This document shows, in pieces, positions 55,591 through 64,000 of a stretch of 64,000 bases of DNA; the stretch's first letter is position 1, and each line of letters opens with the position of its first letter. Made by a program: the position numbers and the translations under genes. This DNA is from Mycothermus thermophilus (Eukaryota; Ascomycota; Sordariomycetes; Sordariales; Chaetomiaceae), in NCBI GenBank assembly GCA_011316235.1, contig QQBE01000014.1, positions 434,001-498,000 on the forward strand. Reading direction: 5' to 3'. The notes beneath the pieces are model-generated. The model was not told the DNA's origin. It saw only the letters and a list, made by a program, of their open reading frames with translations, and made no database searches.

Positions 55591-57754
55591 ATGCCCCAAC
55601 CCGTACAATGCCCAACATGCAACAAGACATTCCCCTCGAAAGAACGATGGAGGTGAGAGGTTGCCCAAACCATGGATGAGCATTCACAACACCAAGACAC
55701 CGACATGAATGGCTGATTTTGAGATAATTCATTAATAGTCAGCATAATCGCTGTCATGAAAAGAAATTCTTGTGTCCAAATTCTCAATGTTGCCGAAACG
55801 GACAACCAATGCGCTTCGCGACAAAGAGAGACCTGAAGCGACACCTGCGCACACACCCAGGAGCCGAAATTGCAAACGCAACCCAGTTGTGCATTTACTG
55901 TTTTGCTCAATTCAACCGGAAGGACAATCTCCAACGACACATTAACAAAGCCCACAACGGGGGGATCCACAACGCCATTGAACAAGGAGACATCGACACT
56001 GTTGCATCATTTCTCGACTTGAATGGAGAAGGTCTCCAGCAGGTGCTTGATGAAATCGACAACTTCCACCTAACTCCGTTACACACGGCCGCCAAAAGGG
56101 GTTCAGCAGAAATTGTTGAACTTCTGCTACAAAGGGGTGCGCGCATCGAAAGAACAACCAGAGCTTCATTTCCCCTCCCAAACGGTCACTACTTATACAT
56201 TAGCAGCCCTGAGCCAATTCATTTAGCAGCCCTAAACGGCCATGACGCAGTTGTCCGTACATGTCTTCGGTACGGGGCTAATGTGAACGCTCAGGCTTCA
56301 CAGGAGCTTTCCATTCTCCACATTGCGGCGGCAGCTGGTCATGAGAAGGTCGTTGAGACCCTCCTGAGTCATGGAGCTGATGCTAACTCCCAAGACTCCT
56401 CCAAGCGCAGTCCTCTTCATCTCGCGGCGGCAGCTGGTCATGAAAAGGCTGTTGAGACCCTCCTGAGTCATGGAGCTGATGCTAACTCCCAAGACTCCTC
56501 CAAGCGCAGTCCTCTTCATCTCGCGGCGGCAGCTGGTCATGAAAAGGCTGTTGAGGCCCTCCTGAGTCACGGAGCTGATGTCAACTCTCAAGACTCCTCC
56601 AAGCGCAGTCCTCTTCATCTGGCGGCGGCAGCTGGCTATGAAGCGGTGGTCAGAAGTCTCCTGGCCTACCGAGCTGAAGTGAATTTGAAGGATGTGGATG
56701 CGATGACTCCTCTCCATCTTGCAACCAGAGAAGGTCATGCGAATATCACGAGCATATTGGTTCGCAACGGGGCAGACATAAATGCTCAGGATAAAGAGGA
56801 CTATTATACCGCGCTTCACTATGCGGGTAAGTCTTGATTACTGGATACCAAGATGACAGTTAATAGTAGAGGGCTGATACTTAAAATAACACTCTTAAAG
56901 TCAAGATACCCAACGAAGACATTGTCAAACTCCTCCTCAATTCGGGCTCAGATGCCAATGTTCGAGCAGGGCTTGACAGACGGACCCCTCTCGAACTCGC
57001 CGTCGACTTAAAATGGGAAAGTGGTGTAAGGCTCCTTCTTTCTGGGGGAGCTACCGCCAATTCCTGGACACCCGATGGGTACACGCCTCTCCACAAGGCC
57101 GTTCTTCATTGCTCCGTGCCCATCATCCAGATATTGCTCAAAAATGGGGCAGATGTCAACGCTCCCTGCGATAATTGGTTCGATGCAGGGCTAACCCCAT
57201 TACATCTCGCAGCAAAAACATACCATGATTATGTTGACAGCGAGGTTATTCTTGAGACGCTGGTCAACATGGGTGCCAACATCCATCACCAGGCTGAAAA
57301 AGGCACCCCCCTGCATTATGCTGCTGCAAGAGGTCACACAAGAGCTATGAAAGTTCTTATCAATCGCGGCGCTGATGTCGATTCTCGGGATAAATTAGGC
57401 AGCACTCCTCTGCACTATGCCGCAAGGTTCTTGAAGCCCGATGCTGTCAAGATGCTGCTTGAGATGGGTGCTGATGTTAACGCTCGTAAGACTGCATTGG
57501 CCGGCGGCGAGACACCTCTTTGGTCTGCTCTGTTAACCACCAAAAGGTGGAACCTCGAGGATTCCAGCAAGGTGCTACAGGTTCTTATCGAGGGTGGAGC
57601 GGACGTTGGGGCTGCAAGGAAAGGTCAGACACCGTTATCGTGGGCAAGGAGTAGGGGATCTTTGAGGGTATTAGAGTTACTGGAGAGGACGATAGAGGCC
57701 AGAGGTAACTCGGTAGAGAACTCGAGACACAAGGGGCCGATCAGAGCAACATGA
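55591..57754 (+). CDS. C2H2 zinc-finger and ankyrin-repeat protein (ZF-ANK1)
   Basis: Three exons, 55591-55652, 55739-56826 and 56901-57754, give 667 aa. The first finger CPTCNKTFPSKERWSQHNRCH is split by intron 1 (phase 2). A further finger follows (CPNSQCC...KRDLKRHLRTH), then CIYCFAQFNRKDNLQRHINKAH. From residue 110 about fifteen ankyrin repeats follow (LTPLHTAAKRGSAEIVELLLQRGA type). Three consecutive units near 56325-56621 are almost identical in DNA. The C-terminal repeats contain GGETPLWSALLTTKRW, shared with the second copy. No membrane segment or NACHT/NLR domain is seen. Probably nuclear; the ankyrin part would bind a protein partner. Confidence 0.85.
56325..56640 (+). repeat. Near-identical 99-bp ankyrin units
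   Basis: Units start at GCGGCGGCAGCTGG: 56325, 56424, 56523 and a partial one at 56622, all exactly 99 bp (33 codons) apart. Units 1 to 3 differ at only a few positions by eye, mostly around the first codons, and two run on in long identical stretches (for example CCAAGACTCCTCCAAGCGCA). Such homogeneity inside a repeat gene implies recent expansion or gene conversion. Confidence 0.9.
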
Positions 57755-58918
57755 AGGATATCATATTCTCTGTACTTGAAAAGTTGTTATTGACTCTTTC
57801 GATCGTAGGCACCCGAAAGGACAATAACGAAGAATGATATGACAATAAAATAGGGTTTGACCTGCTACTTGATGAATGACTTATAATCACAACCCGGGTT
57901 TGTTAGTACTCAGAGAAGCAAAGCCCAGCTTCCCTCTAGGTCCTCTAAGTTCAAACTTCAATATGTACACTGAATGCATAACTATATATTTAAGTGTGTA
58001 TGTCTGTCTGTGTGTGTGTGTGTGTGTGGGTGGGTAGGTGGGTGGTTGCGTGCGGGCGGCCGAGCAGGCGTGCGAGTGAACCACAAAGAGAGAAAATCAA
58101 CTAATATGTGTTGTATGTCAAGTCAGCGACGAGCTTTGAATTAGCAAGGAAAGCGGGAACCCCAAGAAACAATGGGTTCTTTGAAGTTGTTGGGCGGGGG
58201 ACTCGGCAGCGGCTAGGCGGGCAGCCTTCACGCTGGTCCGCGAACCATAATTAGGCGACCCGCGACAAGGCAACGGGCTGTATACTAACACGGCGAAGGA
58301 TGGGACTCGACAGGTGTGCTCAAGCGGTGAACAGAAAACATAGGCATCCAATTGTCTAATCCCCTCATTCTGCATAATAGGGTGGAAGGTCTGGGAGAAT
58401 CTTTCGCCACCCACTGCGCCAAGAAGAGTCCAAACATCACTGGGGTGCCCTGCTACGGAGTAGCAAGTTAGGCGTTCATGTCTCCGTCGGCTCGAAGGAT
58501 GGTAGGCACGGAGGGGCAGGTTCCCAGGAGACTTGGCGAGGGGAAGCTCTGACAGGAAGGCTGTTGAGGGTGATGATGGCACAAACTTGGGTCTGCAATG
58601 TGCGCACCTCCGTCGATTACCAGATGCAACGAAAATACCTTCACGCCCCGGAGGGGAAACAGAGACGGGCAATTGATGGTGCCAAAGAAACCTAGCCATG
58701 GGAAGGAGTTGAGAGACTTCAACAAAGTTGACATTGACGATCTGAGCTACCTGACTTAACATTCTACCCAAAACAATCTCTCCGCCACAAAATGGACAAT
58801 CTTTCCAATCCCTCCTCGGACAACCAATCCATCCTTCATCCATCGCCCATCCATGGACGGTCATGGGGTGCAAGACAGCAAGGCTGTGTGCCAAGCAGCA
58901 CCACACCCCAGCAACCCC
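57755..58918. other. Convergent intergenic region between ZF-ANK1 and ZF-B
   Basis: 1.16 kb between the two duplicated cassettes. It holds a TG-rich microsatellite at about 58010-58044 and a 250-codon minus-strand frame (58118-58865) with no recognisable domain, which probably lies in the 3' flank of the ZF-B gene. Confidence 0.5.
58010..58044. repeat. (TG)n / (GGTG)n microsatellite
   Basis: About ten TG dinucleotides are followed by GGGTGGGTAGGTGGGTGG. A simple repeat in the 3' flanks of two convergent genes. Confidence 0.9.
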
Positions 58919-59385
58919 TCACTGCAAGAGGGAGTCACCCGTGAAGCTGCTCATGTCACCGGGGGCCTCAGCCGGTTCAGAGCTGCCCGGAGTCGTGGTC
59001 ATTGTGCTCGGGGAGCTGGGGCCGTCGAGCGGGAGGTCAAGATCATGACAGGCAGCTGCCAGATCGATAAAGAACTTGTCTTGGAGCTTGTGTTTGTGAC
59101 GCAGATGCTGCGTGTAGTGGTCACGGCATGGGAAGACCTTGATGTTGGGGTCACACCCATGGTAAGAACAGCGGTACAGCTGTCCCGCAGGGGTTTGCGG
59201 GTGATCGCGGTGTATAGTCTGTATGTGGCGTTTGCGGGCGTCTCGGCGGGAGAAGTTCTGGCCACAGATGGAACACAACCATTGGCGCTGCCCCGTGTGT
59301 GCTTTGCGGGGGAGTTGTGGCCTCCTGTGTCACGTGTTAAAAAAAAAAAAAAGACTCACGTGATGCCGTTGCCCGGCCTGCCCAT
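58919..59385 (-). CDS. Small C2H2 zinc-finger protein (copy B)
   Basis: Two exons on the minus strand, 59385-59360 and 59324-58919, joined in phase 2 by a 35-nt intron (GTGAGTC, an oligo-T run, CACAG), give 143 aa. The intron sits at the same place as in copy A (exon 2 starts ..RPQ in both). Fingers: CSICGQNFSRRDARKRHIQTIH, then CSYHGCDPNIKVFPCRDHYTQH with HKH. The C terminus is a short Ser/Thr/Pro tail. The first coding exon is only 26 nt, and the start is the first ATG after an upstream stop, so the N terminus is less certain. It is divergent from the ZF-ANK2 gene. Confidence 0.7.
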
Positions 59386-59936
59386 CGTGACACCTTGGGG
59401 AAGTATGTTGTATGAATTTGAAGCTTCACGAAGAGACAGCGTTGAGGATGGGCAGGTTTTGGGGGATCTGGGAGGTTGTGATGTATCTGAGAGCCCTTGG
59501 GGTCGTTGTTGAGCAAGGGGTGTCTGGCGGAAGCTTGAAGGAAGCTGTCGTTATGCAGCAGTATGAGAGTATTCGCTGTTAGGAGGGAGCAGTCGGACTT
59601 AGATGGAGGAAGAGGTCGACAAAAGTCAAGAAAGGTTGGAATGAGTTGACAAGTAAGATGAAATCGGCTACGTAGGCAGCTGGAGTTCCAATAGAAGATC
59701 TATGCTTCAAGGCGGGCGGTCCCCTAAGCCTGCATCTGTCGATAGGCGCCCCGTCCAATCCTGGGGGACGTGGCTTGACTGGGAGTAGGGTGGTGGCTGA
59801 AGCCGATGTGGCAGTCAAAGTACCAGTTATTGTACTTCTTTGCTCTTTTCCTGTGCCTATTCGGAGTAATACTGATTCAATTCAGAATCACCTTCTCTTA
59901 GGCTGTACTGTCTCTGTCAGGACCTCATTAGCTCCT
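59386..59936. promoter_or_regulatory. Bidirectional promoter, ZF-B / ZF-ANK2 pair
   Basis: 551 bp between divergent starts. It mirrors the promoter of the first pair in position and size; no close sequence match was noticed by eye beyond the transcribed ends. Confidence 0.45.
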
Positions 59937-61871
59937 ATGAAAATATTCACCCTGAACCTCTCAGACTATGGCGAACCCCTAAACCTGCCGAGAATGTGGC
60001 AAAACATTCCCCTCTCGCCAGGCCCTGAGGCAACACAGCCCTCCATTCCCACCTTCAAGTGATCAGTGTCTAATCGGATACCTTATAGTCAGCACAAGCG
60101 GCATCATGACAGACGGTACTTCTGTGAAAAATGCCAAAAGCGATTCGCAACAACAAGGGACCTGAATCGGCATCTCCGGAGACATGGGGACACGAACGCC
60201 AGTCTCTTAAGATGCGTGTATTGCGGAGCAACTATTGGCCGAAACGACAACCTGAGGAGGCATATCGACAGAAAACACCGAGGTCCACTGAGTGGGCCCC
60301 AGCACCAGCCTCTTGACGACGATGAGGCAGGGGAAAACATCAAAACCTACCAAGAACGGCTTCGCCTTGCAGCCCGTGATGGTATGGTTGAGGAGGCTAG
60401 GGCGTTGATTGGCAAAGGTGTCGACGTCAATGCTCCGGTCGATCCTGTTGCGGGCTACATTCCGTTACATCTCGCGGTGAAATATGGGCATGAAGCTATC
60501 GTCAGACTCCTTCTTGACTCCGGCGCTGACATCAACTGCGCCTCTACGAAAAGCAAACAAACACCGCTCCACCTCGCCGCAAAGCATGGTCATACAGCCA
60601 TTGCTGCTATCTTGCTTGAAAAAGGCACCAATGCTGATGCGCAGACTGCTTGGCCTACCAACTATACTTCATTGGATCTGGCAGCACAATATGGCCATCC
60701 TCGTGTTATCAACATCCTTCTTGCCAGAGGGGCATCAATTCGGAGAGGCAAGCACGGCGTTGTTCCTCTTAATCTCGCTGCCCGAGGTGGCCATTTGGAT
60801 GTTGTCAACACTATCCTTCTTGACAAGGATAGCATTCGAGATTCTGAGGCAAGCGATGCCCTCTGCATTGCTGCTCAGCACGGACACGAAGGCATTGTCA
60901 ATGTCTTACTTGACAAATGGCCTCAGATTATAGATTACTATGGACTAGGATGGAACATTCCTCTTGAAGTCGCTGTCGGGCATGGCCAGGTTGCCATTGT
61001 CAAGATTCTTGTTGACAGGGGGGCTGATGTTCATTCTGATAAGGCAAAGCACCTCTTCTATGATGCCGTTGAACATGTCCACAAAGCCCTGGCCAGGATA
61101 GACCATGCTCCTAGCGCCACATTGCCGTATGGCAGTCACGATCCAGATCCTCAGAACCATGCTCAGACCGCCTCAAAAAGTATTATTGGCATCCTCGCAA
61201 GAGCGGGGTTCGACGTCAACTCGGGGAGTTGGAGTAACAAAACAGCTCTGCATTATGCCGCAGAATATGGCTATAAAGACATCGCCCATTGTCTGCTCGA
61301 CAACGGTGCGGACGTCAATGCACTGGATGCCTCAGGGCATACCCCGTTGCACATGGCCGCGAAGACTTCAGAGCCTAAGGTTATCGGTATCCTGCTAGAC
61401 GAAGGAGCAGACATTAACCGCCGAGATATCTTGGGACAAACCCCGCTACACGTGGCTGCCGGGACACGGAAGGACATTGTTGTGAGGACCCTGCTGGAGA
61501 GAGGAGCTGACGTCAATGCACTGGATGCCTCGGGGTATACTCCGCTGCATATAGCTGCTCGATCATGGAGTCCTTGCAATGCCACAATTCTGCTGGACTA
61601 CGGCGTCAATGTCAATGCTTGGACGTTGAGTGGGCAAAGCAATGAGACGCCATTCTGGTCTGCGCTGCTCGAGACGCAGAAGACGTCCAAGCGACGTAAC
61701 ATCTTGTCTGGTTATGACACTCTGAAACTTCTTGCGAGAAGAGGAGCAGACCTTCAACAGGAGCTCAGGGCCATGACACCACTTCAGTGGGCCATGCAGC
61801 AGAACAATAGAAAGTTGCAAAGCGTCCTGGAAGAGCTCATCCGTGATCAAGCATTTGGGCGATGGGAATGA
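59937..61871 (+). CDS. C2H2 zinc-finger and ankyrin-repeat protein (ZF-ANK2)
   Basis: The main exon, 60089-61871, holds a C2H2 finger (CEKCQKRFATTRDLNRHLRRH), a second (CVYCGATIGRNDNLRRHIDRKH) and about thirteen ankyrin repeats ending with ETPFWSALLETQK, as in ZF-ANK1. The 5' exon is doubtful. The segment homologous to ZF-ANK1 exon 1 (ATG at 59968) has a TAA at 59980-59982 and a GC instead of a GT at the expected donor (60030). A frame that works starts at 59937 and uses a 30-nt GTGATC...TATAG intron (60059-60088), giving 634 aa without the first finger. Whether the gene is functional in full or partly decayed is uncertain. Confidence 0.7.
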
Positions 61872-62318
61872 CCAGGTAGAGAACAGATCCAGTTGGCTTC
61901 TGAGATGATGGTGCGAGCAACCTGGAGGTCAGAAACAGAGAATAGGTATGATTGGGATATCGTTATGTAGTTCTCAACGGCTTTATTCATAGCTACCAGA
62001 CTTCATTGAGATTGTTGTCTTTGTCACAGACAGTCAACAGTGCGAATGAAGCAACGGCGACTCTGTTTGGGTGTCAATGATATAGAACGCGGTTGAACCA
62101 AAAAAGGCCGTAAATCCTTCCCCCTGAAACCCTTTTGAAGATGGTCCTTTCGCGTCCCGGAGTGCAAAAAGTCCACCCCCCGAGTCCATCATCATAGCCA
62201 CGAAATCTGACAATTCTTTCTGTTTTATTATCTTGACACAATCTGGCAGTAAGGCTACTACTTTCTCGTAAGTCAAGGAGGTCTGCATATGATCCCCCGG
62301 TCCACTGGGGTGCCTTAC
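61872..62318. other. Convergent intergenic region
   Basis: 450 bp between ZF-ANK2 (plus) and the HET gene (minus). An 84-codon minus-strand ATG frame at 62034-62288 lies just past the HET stop; it has no known domain and is not called. Confidence 0.45.
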
Positions 62319-64000
62319 CTACACAAGAATGACCGGCATCAGCTGCTTCTCAACCTCAGCTTCTCTCCCTATGACCAATTCCCCTTCCATGACCCCATGC
62401 ACATAGCACTCCCCGCAAAACCGATACAGAGGCGGCTCAGCCCCTTGGTCCTGCTCGCTGCGAGCACCATTGTCCTCACGACGGAGCACGTACGGCACCG
62501 ATCCCCCCTCGAACAACCAGATCTCGTCGCCGGGCTGACATGTTTCTGTACAGAACCCCACCCATCCATTCACTGTCTTCAACAACGTTCTATGGCACAG
62601 TGTGCGGCGGCATCTGACAGATATCTCGTTTGAATTAGCCTTCCAAAACGCACCCATGCGCGGCAGGCTCACCGGATCCGCGTTGGGCGGGAGGACCTTC
62701 ACTTTGCCGTGTGCCACCCCGTCCGCGCGGACATCCTCCAGGCGGGGGATTATTGATGCGGTGAGGTCATCCTCCTCGGCTTGAGAAACGAGGGTTTGGA
62801 TCGAGGCCATTATACCGTTCCATCGGTCCTTTTTCTCCTCATTTGTTCGGACTGATAATTCATATGTTAGCTAAATGATCAAGGCAAATACTCGGCAAAT
62901 GAAAGAGTTCTCTTACTGTTGTCTCCCCCACCTTCTACTGGGAGACACTTTGAGTACGTGATGACAAGTTCGACATACAACCACTCGCGAAACTCGACAT
63001 GCAGCCGTTCCATGTCGCCACCTTGTGTGTCCCTGCCCATAAGTGTCTCGATCAGAACGTTTACGCGGTGTTGCCCGTTTGGCGTAATCCAGGGGTCTGT
63101 AGTTGGAGTTCCGGTGCTATTGCCACCAGGTGCTCGCTTATGAGGGTAGAGTTTGGGCATGGAAGCGAGCAACGCTAGCACAGTTTCCCCAAAGCCATTG
63201 TCCGATTCACATCTTCCACCAGTCGTTGTGATGTCGTCAAGCTTAAAACCCCAGAGCCGAAGCTGGCCAGCCGGGCCGATAGCGCGCGATGGGATGCGTG
63301 CCGGCAATGGAGGAAAAGCCCTGAAGCGAGTGAAGTCGCCGAGAACATTCGGATGTTCGCTGTTTGAGAAGTCCGGTACCCATGACGGAAGATCCGACAC
63401 ATTGCGATAGCTGGGGTGATCGGCAAAGGACAGTACTGTGAGGCGCTTGTTATTGCGCAAGAGCAGTTTTGCCGTGCTGAGGTAGACGTCCCCTGGCGTC
63501 GCTGTAGCATCAACGGGCAGCCCTACCTGCCTCTCCTCGTAGAGGATCTGCTGAAGTATACCCAGCGTTGCAAACACTTTGTCCTGCGGGTAAAGGCACC
63601 CTCTTGCTCTGACCGCGGACAGCACCACCAGCCAATGAGCCTGCCAGTCCGTCAAGACCCGTTTGTCAGGAGACCTGGAGTTGATGAACCGCAGCATATG
63701 CCGTAACTTCACAATATCCACCACCCCGAACTGCGGCGGCATGCCCTTCCCATACTCAAGACCCAGGATACGCTTGGTGTATGCCTCAATCATCTCAGGC
63801 CAGCCAAGGCGGTCTAACAACTGGGCAAGATCGGTCATATCAGCCCAGCTGATCTCTCGCCCGTGCATGCCGACCATCACATCGAACGCCTTCGCCACAG
63901 CAATTTCCTGGACAATCCATGCCCGCTGAAAGTACCGCCTCGTACGATAAAACGCCCAATATTCCATCCACGCGACCAGCCACGGCATCGGTAAGGACGG
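62319..64000 (-). CDS. HET-domain (heterokaryon incompatibility) protein, 5' truncated
   Basis: Runs off the right edge. Two exons are visible: 64000-62917 and 62851-62319, joined in phase 1 across a 65-nt GTAAGA...CAG intron, about 538 aa. HET-family features: YFQRAWIVQEIAVAKAFDV followed by a VxW-type ISWADM, ARGCLYPQDKVFATLGIL, DLPSWVPDFS, and the late block GFCTETCQPGDEIWLFEGG, YVLRR, FCGECYVHGVMEGE. The N-terminal HET blocks (GIRVLD-type) lie beyond the window. HET proteins trigger growth arrest or cell death when unlike hyphae fuse; here the partner is unknown. It may belong with the duplicated ZF-ANK pairs next door, but this is only a positional hint. Confidence 0.85.

Noticed and set aside
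58118..58906. 262-codon open frame on the minus strand, with one CPFCGGE motif
   Set aside because: It starts at GTG (ATG only at 58865), has no recognisable domain, and lies in the 3' flank of the ZF-B gene; one CxxC is not enough.
62034..62288. 84-codon ATG frame just past the HET stop
   Set aside because: No domain or neighbour support. A splice joining it to the HET gene would need a donor that lies behind the HET stop codon.

Overview
The window looks like nuclear DNA of a filamentous ascomycete, most likely a Sordariomycete and perhaps a Chaetomiaceae-like plant-biomass degrader. The evidence is short GT-AG introns (mostly 50-130 nt), fungus-specific families (DUF3176, Pth11-like rhodopsin-fold proteins, SFH5, SWR1, HET), two secreted GH11 xylanases, and recurrent CCTAGGTA-type motifs between genes. 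The genus is inference; no rRNA or other phylogenetic marker is present. All exon joins were worked out by hand from reading frames and splice signals.

Layout. 1-3.7 kb is gene-poor: a possible tail of a left-hand gene, a C-rich CTACCCTA minisatellite, the only N in the window, and an exact 96-bp copy of part of the following DUF3176 membrane-protein gene. 3.7-21.6 kb holds DUF3176, mitochondrial GatB (minus), GH11 xylanase A, a pepsin-like aspartic protease, a small Cys-rich ORF, SFH5, a HAD-like protein, a two-exon Myb/SANT-like gene (minus) and GH11 xylanase B (minus). 21.6-28.5 kb is mostly gene-free and holds one secreted Cys-containing protein (minus). 28.5-42.3 kb carries a Pth11-like receptor, an alpha/beta-hydrolase, a secreted GMC oxidoreductase, a single-pass membrane protein, an MFS transporter and a KAR-type SDR, all on the plus strand. 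42.8-49.4 kb is a housekeeping block in which SWR1 (minus) is divergent from a complex I NDUFB8-type subunit. 50.4-52.4 kb holds a conserved fungal protein of unknown function.

The most unusual part is 54.3-64.0 kb. A divergent pair, made of a small C2H2 zinc-finger gene (minus) and a large C2H2-plus-ankyrin gene (plus), occurs twice in tandem. Both small genes have a 35-nt phase-2 intron with an oligo-T tract. The first ankyrin gene contains almost identical 99-bp ankyrin units. The second has a damaged or remodelled first zinc-finger exon. A HET-domain gene runs off the right edge. This looks like a rapidly changing locus, possibly involved in recognition or regulation; the function is inference.

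Apart from the two xylanases (same substrate, 9.4 kb apart, opposite strands) and the duplicated zinc-finger/ankyrin pairs, neighbouring genes do not form an obvious pathway or biosynthetic cluster.
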